In this document: positions 7,487 through 16,508 of the stretch, in pieces | How the letters are laid out: each line of letters opens with the position of its first letter | How positions within the stretch are numbered: the first letter of the stretch is position 1 | Assembly (NCBI RefSeq): GCF_007998985.1 | Contig: NZ_CP041659.1 | Location: 2,106,001-2,170,000 of the forward strand | DNA from: Sphingomonas xanthus | GTDB lineage: Bacteria; Pseudomonadota; Alphaproteobacteria; Sphingomonadales; Sphingomonadaceae | Direction of reading: 5' to 3' | Length of the DNA: 64,000 bases | Notes under the pieces: model-generated | The model's database searches: none | What the model was told of the DNA's origin: nothing | What the model saw: only the letters and a program-made list of their open reading frames with translations | Program-made: the position numbers and the translations under genes

Positions 7487-8824
7487 ATGGCAGTGAAAGA
7501 CGGTCTGTCCTGCTTCTGCCCCCACGTTCACGCCGATATTGAATGCGCTTACTCGCTCGTCGAGGTTCATGATCGCTTCCCGCTGAATAGCTGGACATTG
7601 TCGAGCCTGATTGACCGCTTTCGCTTCCTGTTTTTCGGCTGCGCGCTCGCTCTGTTCCCAGACGGTGCATGGGGCTCCAAATGGACGCGCCGGTTGGTTG
7701 CAGCAATTATCGCAGCCTTTGTCCTCGGGCTTGCCGAGGCGATCGGTATTTCTTCGACCAGCTTGTACCTTCCGATCGCAATAGGGTGCATCCTCGCGAC
7801 ACTGGCAGCCTTGACCGTCAAGTATCGATTGTTGGGTCCTGGTACGCAGAAGCAGCAACTCAAATGGGTCATGCTCGGCCTGGTCTGCGGGATTGGGTTG
7901 ATCCTTTCAGCACGAGCAGGAGCCTTGCTCAAGCAGTCCGCCCAGAGCGCACCGTTCAGTGCAATTGTGATTGAGGGATTGTTCCAGTTCGGCATCGTGG
8001 TCGTCGCCCTGGGATTCCTGACGTCGCTTCTGCGATTTCGATTGTACGACGCCGAGGCAGCTATCAGTCGTTCGGCTGTCTACGCCACAATGACACTGAC
8101 GCTGGTCGGTACCTTTGCTGCGTCCGAAACCCTGGTTGAGCTGGCTGGCGAGCACCTGTTTGGCATGGCTATAGGTAACATATCCGGCGCAGCTGCAGCT
8201 GGGGTCGCTGCAATGATGCTGACACCTTTGCACGGCCGGATCAGCGATTGGGCCGAGCGGCAATTCCAGAACGATCTTGTCATGCTCAAGCAAGATCTGC
8301 CTGACTTGCTGGCGAGCCTGTCTTCGGGTTGTTCGGTCAAGCAGCTTGCTTCAAATGTCCTGCCCCGGATTGAGCAGGCGGTTCAGTCCACCTGCATTGC
8401 CTTGCTCATCGATGGGAAACTGGCGGGGATACAAGGTGTCTCCATGAGCTCAGCGCGCCGGTTCCTGAAGGAATGGCAGTCGCCAGAAACGACCGAGGAG
8501 TTCCTTCGCTGCGACCACGAGAGGTTTCCGCTTCGGCTTGCGCTTCGCTGTCCGCTGGGATTGGTGCGCGGCTGGTTATTGCTCGGGTCTAGGCCAGACG
8601 GCAGCTTCTATGGGCGCGATGACGTCGATGCACTGCTCGAAGTCCTTCCCTTGCTGCAGCGTAGCGTATTTCATGTTGCGCAACGCGAGAAAGAAGGCCG
8701 GCGCCGCCAACAACTCGATAGGCAGATCATGACAATGATGAGATCGCTCAGTGAGCGGCTGTCGAAGCTTGAGTGCGCTTTGGACCATCACTCCACCAGG
8801 ACATCGGCGGCGACGCCTCGATGA
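7487..8824 (+). CDS. membrane sensor-like protein, probably truncated at the 5' end
   Basis: This protein has about 445 residues from the ATG at 7487; an in-frame GTG at 7481 is an alternative. The first 40 residues are Cys/His-rich and look unlike a natural N-terminus. From there it resembles the second half of a multi-pass sensor N-domain, with FGCALALFPDG, several membrane helices (about 65-250), and a GTQKQQLKWVM motif like the rQQIKW motif common in membrane histidine kinases. A GAF-like cytoplasmic region follows, with a terminal coiled coil rich in Arg/Gln/Leu. No histidine kinase or other output domain is present. Full-length relatives have extra helices before the FPDG motif, so loss of the 5' part is likely. 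The gene ends 4 bases before the stop of a convergent gene. Confidence 0.6.
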   Translation: MAVKDGLSCFCPHVHADIECAYSLVEVHDRFPLNSWTLSSLIDRFRFLFFGCALALFPDGAWGSKWTRRLVAAIIAAFVLGLAEAIGISSTSLYLPIAIGCILATLAALTVKYRLLGPGTQKQQLKWVMLGLVCGIGLILSARAGALLKQSAQSAPFSAIVIEGLFQFGIVVVALGFLTSLLRFRLYDAEAAISRSAVYATMTLTLVGTFAASETLVELAGEHLFGMAIGNISGAAAAGVAAMMLTPLHGRISDWAERQFQNDLVMLKQDLPDLLASLSSGCSVKQLASNVLPRIEQAVQSTCIALLIDGKLAGIQGVSMSSARRFLKEWQSPETTEEFLRCDHERFPLRLALRCPLGLVRGWLLLGSRPDGSFYGRDDVDALLEVLPLLQRSVFHVAQREKEGRRRQQLDRQIMTMMRSLSERLSKLECALDHHSTRTSAATPR

Positions 8825-8828
8825 GCGA

Positions 8829-9362
8829 CTAGCTCACGGCTTGCTGCACTTTGTCGACCCATTCGGGGAAAAACAACGGGGCCCGGATGGACCAGCCGGG
8901 GGCGGCGGCATCGTGGACAGGAATGGATTGAAGAAGTTGCTTGCGCATATCGGGATGGATGCCTGGTAGCGCAGCTGCGGCACAAAATGCACTGACCAGC
9001 CAAGGCCGTACCGCCGGTCCGATCAACCGCTCATATAAGAACCTGTAGGCTTCGAAATCGGAAATCTTGTCGTCGGCCAGATCGCCTGCGGACAAGGTTA
9101 TTAGTGGGGCCAAGAAGCACTCGGCTGCCTCTGCGTTATCGTCGTCCGGGATACAGGAACGGATCAGCTCGATCATCCTGTAGCGTCGAGTTTGTTGCTC
9201 GATCCTCGACATTTCGGTCGCATTCCGCGCCCAATGCCCAACCGCATTTCCGCGGCGCAAGCCGATGTCGAGTGACCTGCGGATGTACCGCTGGTCCGCT
9301 GCGCTGAAGCGGGCGAAAGCTTTCAATTCGCCAAGCATCTGAGTGGATTGTTTCCGGTCCAT
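8829..9362 (-). CDS. hypothetical protein
   Basis: This is a 177-residue protein of unrecognised family that appears largely helical and soluble. It has no signal peptide and no clear catalytic motif. The start is the ATG at 9360-9362, preceded by CGAGGA eight bases upstream; the longer open frame above it is a shadow of the autotransporter region. Features that may help identification are the basic segment SLDIGLRRGNAVGHWARN, a central acidic CIPDDDNAEAAE, and a C-terminal APLFFPEWVDKVQ. It is divergent from the autotransporter gene, with 256 bases between the two starts, and convergent with the truncated sensor gene. Confidence 0.55.
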   Translation of the reverse strand: MDRKQSTQMLGELKAFARFSAADQRYIRRSLDIGLRRGNAVGHWARNATEMSRIEQQTRRYRMIELIRSCIPDDDNAEAAECFLAPLITLSAGDLADDKISDFEAYRFLYERLIGPAVRPWLVSAFCAAAALPGIHPDMRKQLLQSIPVHDAAAPGWSIRAPLFFPEWVDKVQQAVS

Positions 9363-9570
9363 GTCGGTCCTCGGTTGGAGTTGGTTGGACCTTCTTGTTT
9401 TCGATGAACCGACGATCTCTTTCCAATGCCGATCCCTCATCAGTTTCATAAGTTCCGGTCGAGATTTGATCCCTCGACGGGCGGGGGGGCGTGCCCAAGG
9501 CGAACCATTCGACACCCCGCAGAGAGTTTTTATCGAGGCAGATCCGGATCGCCTCCGTCCTGACAACTGA

Positions 9571-9588
9571 ACCCTCCGTCCGGGGGGT
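9571..9588. promoter_or_regulatory. G/C-rich hairpin in the autotransporter leader
   Basis: ACCCTCC (9571-9577) pairs with GGGGGGT (9582-9588), giving seven pairs with one G-U and a 4-base loop. It ends 12 bases before the ATG at 9601 and 30 before the ATG at 9619. It could affect translation or mRNA stability. Confidence 0.3.
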
Positions 9589-9618
9589 GAAAAAGCGACA
9601 ATGAAACAGAGGATTTCC

Positions 9619-12600
9619 ATGCACCTTCCCTTGCTTGCGTCCGAACTTCCCGCAGCCGGTCGGATCGTTTCCGTGAAACGCAGGGCGAAGTTGCTGGGGG
9701 CAGGGGCGTCGTTGCTGGCACTGGGATTCGTCAATCTCGGCCAGGCCCAAGCAGCCAATGTTGCGGGAATATCCCAGGCAGACGAGGAATCTATCGCCCT
9801 GGACCTGCGGGGTTTCGGCGCGACGTCGGGCGCCGCGGCGGGTTCAGGGCAGGCGCAGCGCCCTGGCCAGCAAGCGGTTGGCACGCAGGCGCTGGTCGAA
9901 CTCGACAATAGCGAGACCATGGAATTTCTGGCCTCGGTTGAAACCGCGGCAAGCGATTTCGCGATTGGCTCGACCGTGATGTCGGGCGTGATCCAGCAGG
10001 TCGCGACGGGCACGGCGTCGGGAACGGGCACGGCCAAGATCAACAATAGCGGCGAAATCCTGATCGGAATCTCGGCCGATGTCGCGGCCGGCTCGACCGC
10101 CCTTGCGCTCGCCGGCATCGACATCGGGATCACCCAGTCGGCTTTCGGCGGCGAAGGCGCTTCGGTGACGATGGCCAACAGCGGTTCCATCGCCATGGTC
10201 GCGGAAGCCGAAGCGCTGGCCGCGGGCGGTGGCGTGACCGATTTTGCAAGCGCGCAGGCCTATGTTTTCGGAATCCATGCTTTTGCCTCCGCGACCGGGA
10301 CGGCTGGCAATGCCAGCGTCGACCTGTCGAATCTGGGTACGATCGAGATTGATGCCGTCGCCCACGCGACTGGCAGCGGATATGCGAGAGCCGCCGCCTC
10401 CGCGGCGCAAGGCATGGTCGGCACCGCGATGACCGCGGGCAGCGGCCCGGCAGCAGTATCACTGACCAATGTCGGCGAGCTTTCCCTCGTCGGGCAGGCC
10501 GACGCGACGGGCGGCTACACTGGCCACGCGACGGCGATCGCCGCGCACGGGATGATTGCCTTGGCTGGCGGGCATGGCGACGCGACCGCCGAAATCGCCA
10601 ATAGCGGCGACCTTACCCTCCTCGCCGACGCGGATGTTAGCGCAGGCACCAACGCCTATGCGGTCGCTATCGCGATCGGAGCGATCAAGGCCACTGCCCA
10701 TGGCGGCATCGGCAGCGCGCTCTCCAGCGTCACCAATAGCGCGGATATTGCGCTGATCGCCAACGCCGAAGCCGAAGCGCTCAATGCCCAGGCCTTCGCC
10801 ATTGTCGGGGGCACCTTCGGAAGTGGCGCAGTCTACCAATCTGCGCACAGCTATGGGGGCGATGCGTCGGCAATCGCCGACAATAGTGGCAGCATCAGCG
10901 TGGTCGCCAACGCCCTGGCGAATGGCGATGTCGTCGCCAGCGCCAGCGCAGTAGGCGGACCAGGTTTCAACCAGTTCGCCTTTGCCACCGAGGGAGATGC
11001 TCGCGCTAACTTCGCGAATAGCGGTTCGATGGAATTCGTGGCCCAGGCCGAAGCCAATGGCGCCAACAGCGCCTTTGCCGACGCCATTTTCTATAACGCG
11101 GTGGGGCAATTCGCGAATGCCAATGGCGGCGCGGGCCAAGGCATCGCCGACCTGGCCAACACCGGCTCTATCTCGGTCGGCGTTTTCGCGGAAAGCCATG
11201 GCGTGACCTGGGGTGAGGCCCTGGCCATCGGCAATCGCGCGGTCGTCCAAGGGGTGCTTACCGTGGGCAACGACGCCATCGGGCACCTCGACAATGATGG
11301 TTCGATCGAAGTGAATGTCGCGGCCTTGGCCGAAGGATCGGTCGCAGAGGCCACCGCCATGCTGCAAACGGGAATCGTTCAGGAACTGGGCTCGATCGGC
11401 AGCGGCGAGGCCTATGGTGAACTGACCAACAATGGCTCCATCGATTTCAACCTGATTGCCTCGGCCAACTCGCTCGACGGTCATGGCCATGCAGAAGTCG
11501 AACTTGAAGGCGGGATCGTTCAATATGTCGGGGCGGGGTCGAGCCAATATGTTTATGGGACCACCGGGGGCCTGACCCAAATCACGCAAGACATCTATCC
11601 CACAGGTCCGGCCACTGCCCAATTCACTAACAGCGGCAGCGTGGACATCACGGCGGCAGCGATCGGCCATGGCGGCACGATGGCCATCGCCGAACTAACT
11701 GGGCTCGCCATCGACCAGTTTGCCCGTGGCAGCGACGCCGAGGCATCCTTCGACAATGAGGGTACGGTCGAGATCCAGGCACTGGCACTGGCTGAAGGCG
11801 CAGGCGATGCGCGGGCGGAAGCCAGCCTGACCGGTCTGGTCCAGAGTGCAGCGGCGCTCGAGACTACCGTCCACATCACCGCGACGACCAACTGGGGCCA
11901 AGTCACGGACTCGGTAGTGACGCCGGTCGGCACCGGCACCGTGTCGCTCACCAACAGCGGATCGTTCGAGATTGCCGGACTGGCGAGCGCCGAGGGCGGG
12001 AGCGGCGATGCAAGTGCTGCGATGCGGGTGCAGGGCGTGGCGCAGTCGGTTGCCGCGCTGAATGCCCGTGCGGAATTCACCAATGATGGCGAGTTTATCG
12101 TGACGGCCAAGGCCGAAGCGGTCGCTGGCGGAGCGGCGAATGCGACTGCTGAAGCGACCGGCTATGCCGCTTCGGGACCGTTCGACCACGCGGTCGATGT
12201 TCTCAATAACGGCGACTTCACGGTCGTGGCCGACGCATTGGCGGACGGCGGGACCGGCACGGCTTTCGCCAGGGCTGTGGGCATCGCGGCGGCGGGCACC
12301 GGCCTTCTGTCGGGCGACATCGCCAATAGCGTTGATCTGCTGGTTCGCGCCAACGCTGCGGGCGGGTCTGCCTTGGCCGAGGCGACTGGTATCCAGGTCG
12401 GCGTCAATGCTGACGGCCTCAATATCGTCAATTCCGGCGTGTTGGCGGTTTTCGCGGCCACCGATGGCGGGGACGGCAAGGCTACGGGGATCGGCGTTGT
12501 CGACACTGGCCAGGGCGGACCGGGAACGGTCACCGTCACCAATGACGGCGGCCTGATCACGGCGAGGGTCAGCGCCGACAGCGGCGCGACCTGGTCGCGC

Positions 12601-14280
12601 GGCACCGCGATCGACCTCAGCGCGGGTTCCAGCGCCTCGGTGATCAACCTCGTTGGCGATGGCGGCATCAGCGGGAATATCAACCTAGCCGCTGGCCAGA
12701 CGATCAACGTCACGGGCGGGGAGACCTGGTTCGACGGGATCATCAACGCGGAATGCGCCTTGGCAGTCTGCGGCGAAGGCAGGCTGAACATCGGCAATGG
12801 CGGAACCTTGTTCCTTCGCCACGCCAGCGCGATCGACGGTCCGTCGGGAGCCTATCTTGAGCAGCTCGACATCACGGCCGGCGGGACCATCGTATTTGAA
12901 CTACCGACCGGAGCGGATCCAGAGTCTGCCTATCCGCAAATCTTCGCCGATGTGGCCAATCTCGACGGGACTTTGCTGGTGCGCTCGCAGGCCGGCCTCT
13001 ACGATGACTCATACCTGTTCGAAAACGTCATCGACGCCGACGTCCGAAACGGACAGTTCGACCATTGCGGGATCGACGGGGATCCTGCGCTGCTGTCGCT
13101 CAGCTGCGTTTATGACAGCCAGGGTAATGTCGACCTCAAGCTCGATCGCGTCGCGTTCGATGCGGTTGCCGGGCTGACACGCAACCAGCGTGCCGTGGGT
13201 TCGGGTATTGAGGCGGTTTACGACCTGGATCTCGAAGGCGATTTCGGCGAAATGGTAGGCCAGCTCTTCACTTTTGATGAGGATGGCTATCGCCGCGCGG
13301 TCGACCAGCTGACCGGCTCCTCGCACGCCGCATATATGCAGTCATTCAATGCCATTGGCGTTCAGCAGAATGACCTCATCGACCGCGCGGTTGGATGCGA
13401 GCTCCCGATGAGCGAACTTTCGTCACTGGCGTGCCGCACAAGCAAGGTCAGCATGTGGGGTCAGATCGATTTCGCCAATCGGCGTAGTGACGGCGACGCG
13501 GAAGCTGGCGCCTATGATTCTGATCGCTGGATGGCTGCGGTCGGCGCCGACGCGCAAGTCGGCGAGGACATGGTCGCGGGGATCAGCCTGACCAAGGTCA
13601 CCAACCGTCTCGACTTCCACGACGGCGGCCGGTGGAAGGCAGACGGCTACCAGCTCGGCGCCTATGGGGTCATTGATCGCGGCCAATTCTACGCCAAGGC
13701 GATGACGTCTTATGGCTGGTTCAACGGCCACAGCCGGCGTTTCGTCGACTGGTCGTCCTCGGGCGGTAGCCTGGCCGGCATGCTGACAGGCGAGCCTGAC
13801 GCCCGCTTGTGGACGCTCGGCGCGCGTTTCGGATATCGGGTGCCGCTGGGCGGCGCTTCGCAGCTGACGCCGTTCATCAACATCGACCACAGCAGTGCGA
13901 CGTTGAAGGGCTTCACCGAAGCCGGCTTGCCGGTGGCCGCCCTGCGCGTCGAGAAATCGACATCGTCGCGCACCGCGGTGACTGTCGGCACCAAATGGGC
14001 CGGTGATGTTGGCGGCGCAGTGCCGCAGCTTGAGCTGGGTTACCGCCGCCTGTTCGGTGATCGTCGCGCGACGTTCGATGCGGCCTTTGCAGATGCCCCG
14101 GGCAGTGACTTCTCGATCGTCTCGGCGCTTGAAAAGCGCGGCGCGCTACTGGCTGGGGCCAGCCTCGGCGGAAAGGTCGGACTGGTCGATGTCCGTGTCG
14201 GATACCAGGGCCTGTTTGATGCCGTGAACAATTCGCACAGCGCCAACTTCCGCCTGACCCTGCCGCTGGGTGGGAAGTGA
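9619..14280 (+). CDS. autotransporter with about 20 passenger repeats
   Basis: A type Va secreted protein of 1,553 residues from the ATG at 9619, which has AGAGGA five bases upstream. An ATG at 9601 is in frame but has a poorer site. A long N-terminus leads to a signal peptide (RRAKLLGAGASLLALGF then AQA). Residues ~92-1010 are about 20 degenerate repeats of 35-65 residues, each opening with (A/T/D)N(S/D/N)G-(S/D/E)-hydrophobic-x-hydrophobic. This fits a beta-helix passenger rich in Ala, Gly and Asn. Then come a cap region with four Cys (two pairs), the QRAVGSGIEAVY pre-barrel motif, and a C-terminal beta-barrel of ~280 residues starting near VSMWGQIDF. The barrel ends in LPLGGK, not the usual aromatic residue. 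The passenger's target is unknown. It is followed closely by a TPR-sulfotransferase gene. Confidence 0.88.
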   Translation: MHLPLLASELPAAGRIVSVKRRAKLLGAGASLLALGFVNLGQAQAANVAGISQADEESIALDLRGFGATSGAAAGSGQAQRPGQQAVGTQALVELDNSETMEFLASVETAASDFAIGSTVMSGVIQQVATGTASGTGTAKINNSGEILIGISADVAAGSTALALAGIDIGITQSAFGGEGASVTMANSGSIAMVAEAEALAAGGGVTDFASAQAYVFGIHAFASATGTAGNASVDLSNLGTIEIDAVAHATGSGYARAAASAAQGMVGTAMTAGSGPAAVSLTNVGELSLVGQADATGGYTGHATAIAAHGMIALAGGHGDATAEIANSGDLTLLADADVSAGTNAYAVAIAIGAIKATAHGGIGSALSSVTNSADIALIANAEAEALNAQAFAIVGGTFGSGAVYQSAHSYGGDASAIADNSGSISVVANALANGDVVASASAVGGPGFNQFAFATEGDARANFANSGSMEFVAQAEANGANSAFADAIFYNAVGQFANANGGAGQGIADLANTGSISVGVFAESHGVTWGEALAIGNRAVVQGVLTVGNDAIGHLDNDGSIEVNVAALAEGSVAEATAMLQTGIVQELGSIGSGEAYGELTNNGSIDFNLIASANSLDGHGHAEVELEGGIVQYVGAGSSQYVYGTTGGLTQITQDIYPTGPATAQFTNSGSVDITAAAIGHGGTMAIAELTGLAIDQFARGSDAEASFDNEGTVEIQALALAEGAGDARAEASLTGLVQSAAALETTVHITATTNWGQVTDSVVTPVGTGTVSLTNSGSFEIAGLASAEGGSGDASAAMRVQGVAQSVAALNARAEFTNDGEFIVTAKAEAVAGGAANATAEATGYAASGPFDHAVDVLNNGDFTVVADALADGGTGTAFARAVGIAAAGTGLLSGDIANSVDLLVRANAAGGSALAEATGIQVGVNADGLNIVNSGVLAVFAATDGGDGKATGIGVVDTGQGGPGTVTVTNDGGLITARVSADSGATWSRGTAIDLSAGSSASVINLVGDGGISGNINLAAGQTINVTGGETWFDGIINAECALAVCGEGRLNIGNGGTLFLRHASAIDGPSGAYLEQLDITAGGTIVFELPTGADPESAYPQIFADVANLDGTLLVRSQAGLYDDSYLFENVIDADVRNGQFDHCGIDGDPALLSLSCVYDSQGNVDLKLDRVAFDAVAGLTRNQRAVGSGIEAVYDLDLEGDFGEMVGQLFTFDEDGYRRAVDQLTGSSHAAYMQSFNAIGVQQNDLIDRAVGCELPMSELSSLACRTSKVSMWGQIDFANRRSDGDAEAGAYDSDRWMAAVGADAQVGEDMVAGISLTKVTNRLDFHDGGRWKADGYQLGAYGVIDRGQFYAKAMTSYGWFNGHSRRFVDWSSSGGSLAGMLTGEPDARLWTLGARFGYRVPLGGASQLTPFINIDHSSATLKGFTEAGLPVAALRVEKSTSSRTAVTVGTKWAGDVGGAVPQLELGYRRLFGDRRATFDAAFADAPGSDFSIVSALEKRGALLAGASLGGKVGLVDVRVGYQGLFDAVNNSHSANFRLTLPLGGK
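9892..12640 (+). repeat. coding region for about 20 degenerate passenger repeats
   Basis: The translated repeats begin with short turns such as NNSGEI, ANSGSI, SNLGTI, TNVGEL, ANSGDL, DNSGSI, ANSGSM, ANTGSI, DNDGSI, TNNGSI, TNSGSV, DNEGTV, TNSGSF, TNDGEF and LNNGDF. Spacing is 35-65 residues. The DNA copies are clearly diverged, so these are old protein-level repeats, not a recent tandem expansion. Confidence 0.8.
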
Positions 14281-14309
14281 CGCCGGGTGCGACCGAAGGA
14301 AATATAGGG

Positions 14310-16496
14310 ATGAGGAACAGCGCCAACACGATCCCTCGGGGTGCGGCCGCGGAAACGAAGGCCATTGAGGAGGCGATCACAAAAGCGCGGCGTCACAATG
14401 TTCATGTTTCGCCGGCACGAGCGATCGCCATGGCCGGGACGTTGTTCAACCAGGGCAAGCATGAGCAGGCCGAACAGGTTTGCCGGCAGATTATCGCCGC
14501 CAAGCCTGAATTGGCCGATCCGCATAACATGCTGGGCGTGACGCTGAACGCGTTGGGCCGGGCAGGCGAGGCGGTCGCCAGCCTCGAGCAGGCGATCCGT
14601 CTTGCTCCCAACGTTGCCAGTTACCATGCCAACCTTGGCGAGGTACTGCGACAACAGGGGCAGGCAGAGGCGGCGGAAAAGTCCCTTCATGCCGCTATCG
14701 AACATGATCCCGCCAGCGCCCAGGCGCTCAACAATCTCGGCATTATTCATTACGAGCGCCGACAGTTCGCCGAGGCGGTAGACTTTTATCGGCGTGCGCT
14801 TGCTGCCAGGCCGACGATGGCCGAGGCCTGGAACAATCTTGGCAATGCTTTGCGCATGGCGGGCGATCCAGCTGCCGCAATGAAGGCCTATCAGGATGCG
14901 CTGACCCACCGAGAAATCTATCCGGAAGCCTACAACAACCTGGGCACCTTGTTGCAGCAGGATCATCGGCACGAGGAGGCCGAGCGGGCCCTGAAAAAAG
15001 CCATCGCCCAAAACCCGCATTATATCGAAGCGCATAATGCGCTGGCCCAATTCTACGCCTCGCAGAACAAGGACGTCGAAGCGTTACGGATCCTGGGCGA
15101 GGCTCTCAAGTTCGCACCAAGAAACGTCCAGACCCTGCTGATCACCGCGCGAATCCAGAACCGTCGCGGCAATTTCATAGCGGCCGAGAAGGGCGCGCGC
15201 GCCATCTTGGCGCAAGACCCGGCGCATGCGGACGCGCTCGTCCTCCTCGGCCAGCTCCTTCACGAAACGGACCGATATGTCGAAGCGCTCGATGCGCTCT
15301 CGAAAGCGGTAGAGCTGGCACCCGACAATCCGGAGGCGCTGAATTTCTATGGCGTCGCGTTGAAGTCGGTAGGACGGCTCGATGAAGCGAAAATCCATAT
15401 CCTGAAGTCACTGGAACTGAATGGATCGATCTACGGGGCCTACGCCAATCTGAACGATCTGGTCGACTTCTCGTCAGGCGTCGGCGACGAGCTGTTCCAG
15501 CGAATGGACGCCATCATGTCCGCTGCGGCCGACCAGCATGCGGCGCACCTGCTTCCGCTTCATTTCGCTTATGCCAAGGCTCTGGAAGACCGGGGCGAGC
15601 ATGCCCGCGCGCTCGATCATTATATCCTTGGCGGCAGGATGAAGCGGCAGCAGCTCGACTATGACGAAGTCGGGACGTTCGCCTTTTTTGACTCGATCAA
15701 GGCGGCTTTCCCGAAGGAGGTGTTCCTCGATCGCGAGTTTGAGGGCGCGTCCGATGACCGGCTGGTTTTCATTGTCGGGATGCCACGGTCGGGATCGACG
15801 CTTACGGAGCAAATCATCGCGAGCCACCCCGCAGTCCATGGCGCCGGGGAGGTTAAACATCTCAGCCGAACGCTAGGCCAACTGCGCGACCGGTTTCCGT
15901 CATTGCACAAATATCCGCATATGATGGAGCAGGTGACTCCGGCTCAGCTTGCGATGGTCGCGGACAGCTATTTGTCCTTCATCAGCGAAGACGCCGGCGA
16001 AGCAAGCAAGATCACGGACAAGCTGCTGACCAACTATTTCTTCGTTGGCCTCATCAATCTCCTGTTCCCCAACGCCAAGATTGTGCACACGGTCCGAAAC
16101 CCGCTCGATACCTGCCTCAGCGCTTTCACCAAGCTGTTCAAGGACGACATGCCCCACAGCTACGACTTGGGCGAGCTCGGTCGCTATTATGCGAAGTATC
16201 GTGACCTGATGGCGCATTGGGAAAAGGTGCTGCCGGAGGGCGTGATGCACACTGTCACTTACGAAGAAATGGTTGCCGATACTGAGGGCGAAGCAAAACG
16301 CCTGGTGGAATTCTTGGGACTGGAATGGGACATTCGCTGTCTCGAATTTTACAAATCGAGCCGGCCGGTGAAGACGGCCAGCGTCGCCCAGGTGCGCAAG
16401 CCGATCTACAAGAGCGCGGTTGCTCGCTGGAAGCGCTATGGCGACAAGATCCAGCCACTGGTCGACGCGGTCAGTCCCTCAACGTCCAGCCAGTAG
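14310..16496 (+). CDS. TPR-repeat sulfotransferase family protein
   Basis: This protein has 728 residues from the ATG at 14310 (AAGGA nine bases upstream). An in-frame GTG at 14277 overlaps the autotransporter stop. Residues ~35-400 are tandem TPR motifs (for example YHANLGEVLRQQGQAEAAEK and AWNNLGNALRMAGDPAAAMK). The C-terminal ~270 residues are a PAPS-dependent sulfotransferase domain. Its phosphosulfate loop is VGMPRSGSTLTEQIIASHP, and the 3'-phosphate site probably includes IVHTVRNPLDTCLS. No signal peptide is present, so it is cytoplasmic. Its substrate is unknown. The close spacing to the autotransporter gene suggests one transcript and a possible substrate link, but that is inference. 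Confidence 0.88.
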   Translation: MRNSANTIPRGAAAETKAIEEAITKARRHNVHVSPARAIAMAGTLFNQGKHEQAEQVCRQIIAAKPELADPHNMLGVTLNALGRAGEAVASLEQAIRLAPNVASYHANLGEVLRQQGQAEAAEKSLHAAIEHDPASAQALNNLGIIHYERRQFAEAVDFYRRALAARPTMAEAWNNLGNALRMAGDPAAAMKAYQDALTHREIYPEAYNNLGTLLQQDHRHEEAERALKKAIAQNPHYIEAHNALAQFYASQNKDVEALRILGEALKFAPRNVQTLLITARIQNRRGNFIAAEKGARAILAQDPAHADALVLLGQLLHETDRYVEALDALSKAVELAPDNPEALNFYGVALKSVGRLDEAKIHILKSLELNGSIYGAYANLNDLVDFSSGVGDELFQRMDAIMSAAADQHAAHLLPLHFAYAKALEDRGEHARALDHYILGGRMKRQQLDYDEVGTFAFFDSIKAAFPKEVFLDREFEGASDDRLVFIVGMPRSGSTLTEQIIASHPAVHGAGEVKHLSRTLGQLRDRFPSLHKYPHMMEQVTPAQLAMVADSYLSFISEDAGEASKITDKLLTNYFFVGLINLLFPNAKIVHTVRNPLDTCLSAFTKLFKDDMPHSYDLGELGRYYAKYRDLMAHWEKVLPEGVMHTVTYEEMVADTEGEAKRLVEFLGLEWDIRCLEFYKSSRPVKTASVAQVRKPIYKSAVARWKRYGDKIQPLVDAVSPSTSSQ

Positions 16497-16508
16497 GCCA
16501 AAGCCAGG

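Noticed and set aside
5000..9400. A complete phage or plasmid insertion
   Set aside because: Only the integrase fragment is phage-like; no structural, replication or transfer genes and no repeated tRNA end were found.
9363..10196. A 455-residue minus-strand frame continuing upstream of the 8829 gene
   Set aside because: The part above 9362 is the shadow of the autotransporter coding strand; the real start is the ATG at 9362 with GAGGA before it.
10459..11670. A 403-residue minus-strand frame opposite the autotransporter repeats
   Set aside because: Its shape follows from the repetitive GC-rich coding strand; the plus strand has signal peptide, repeats and barrel.
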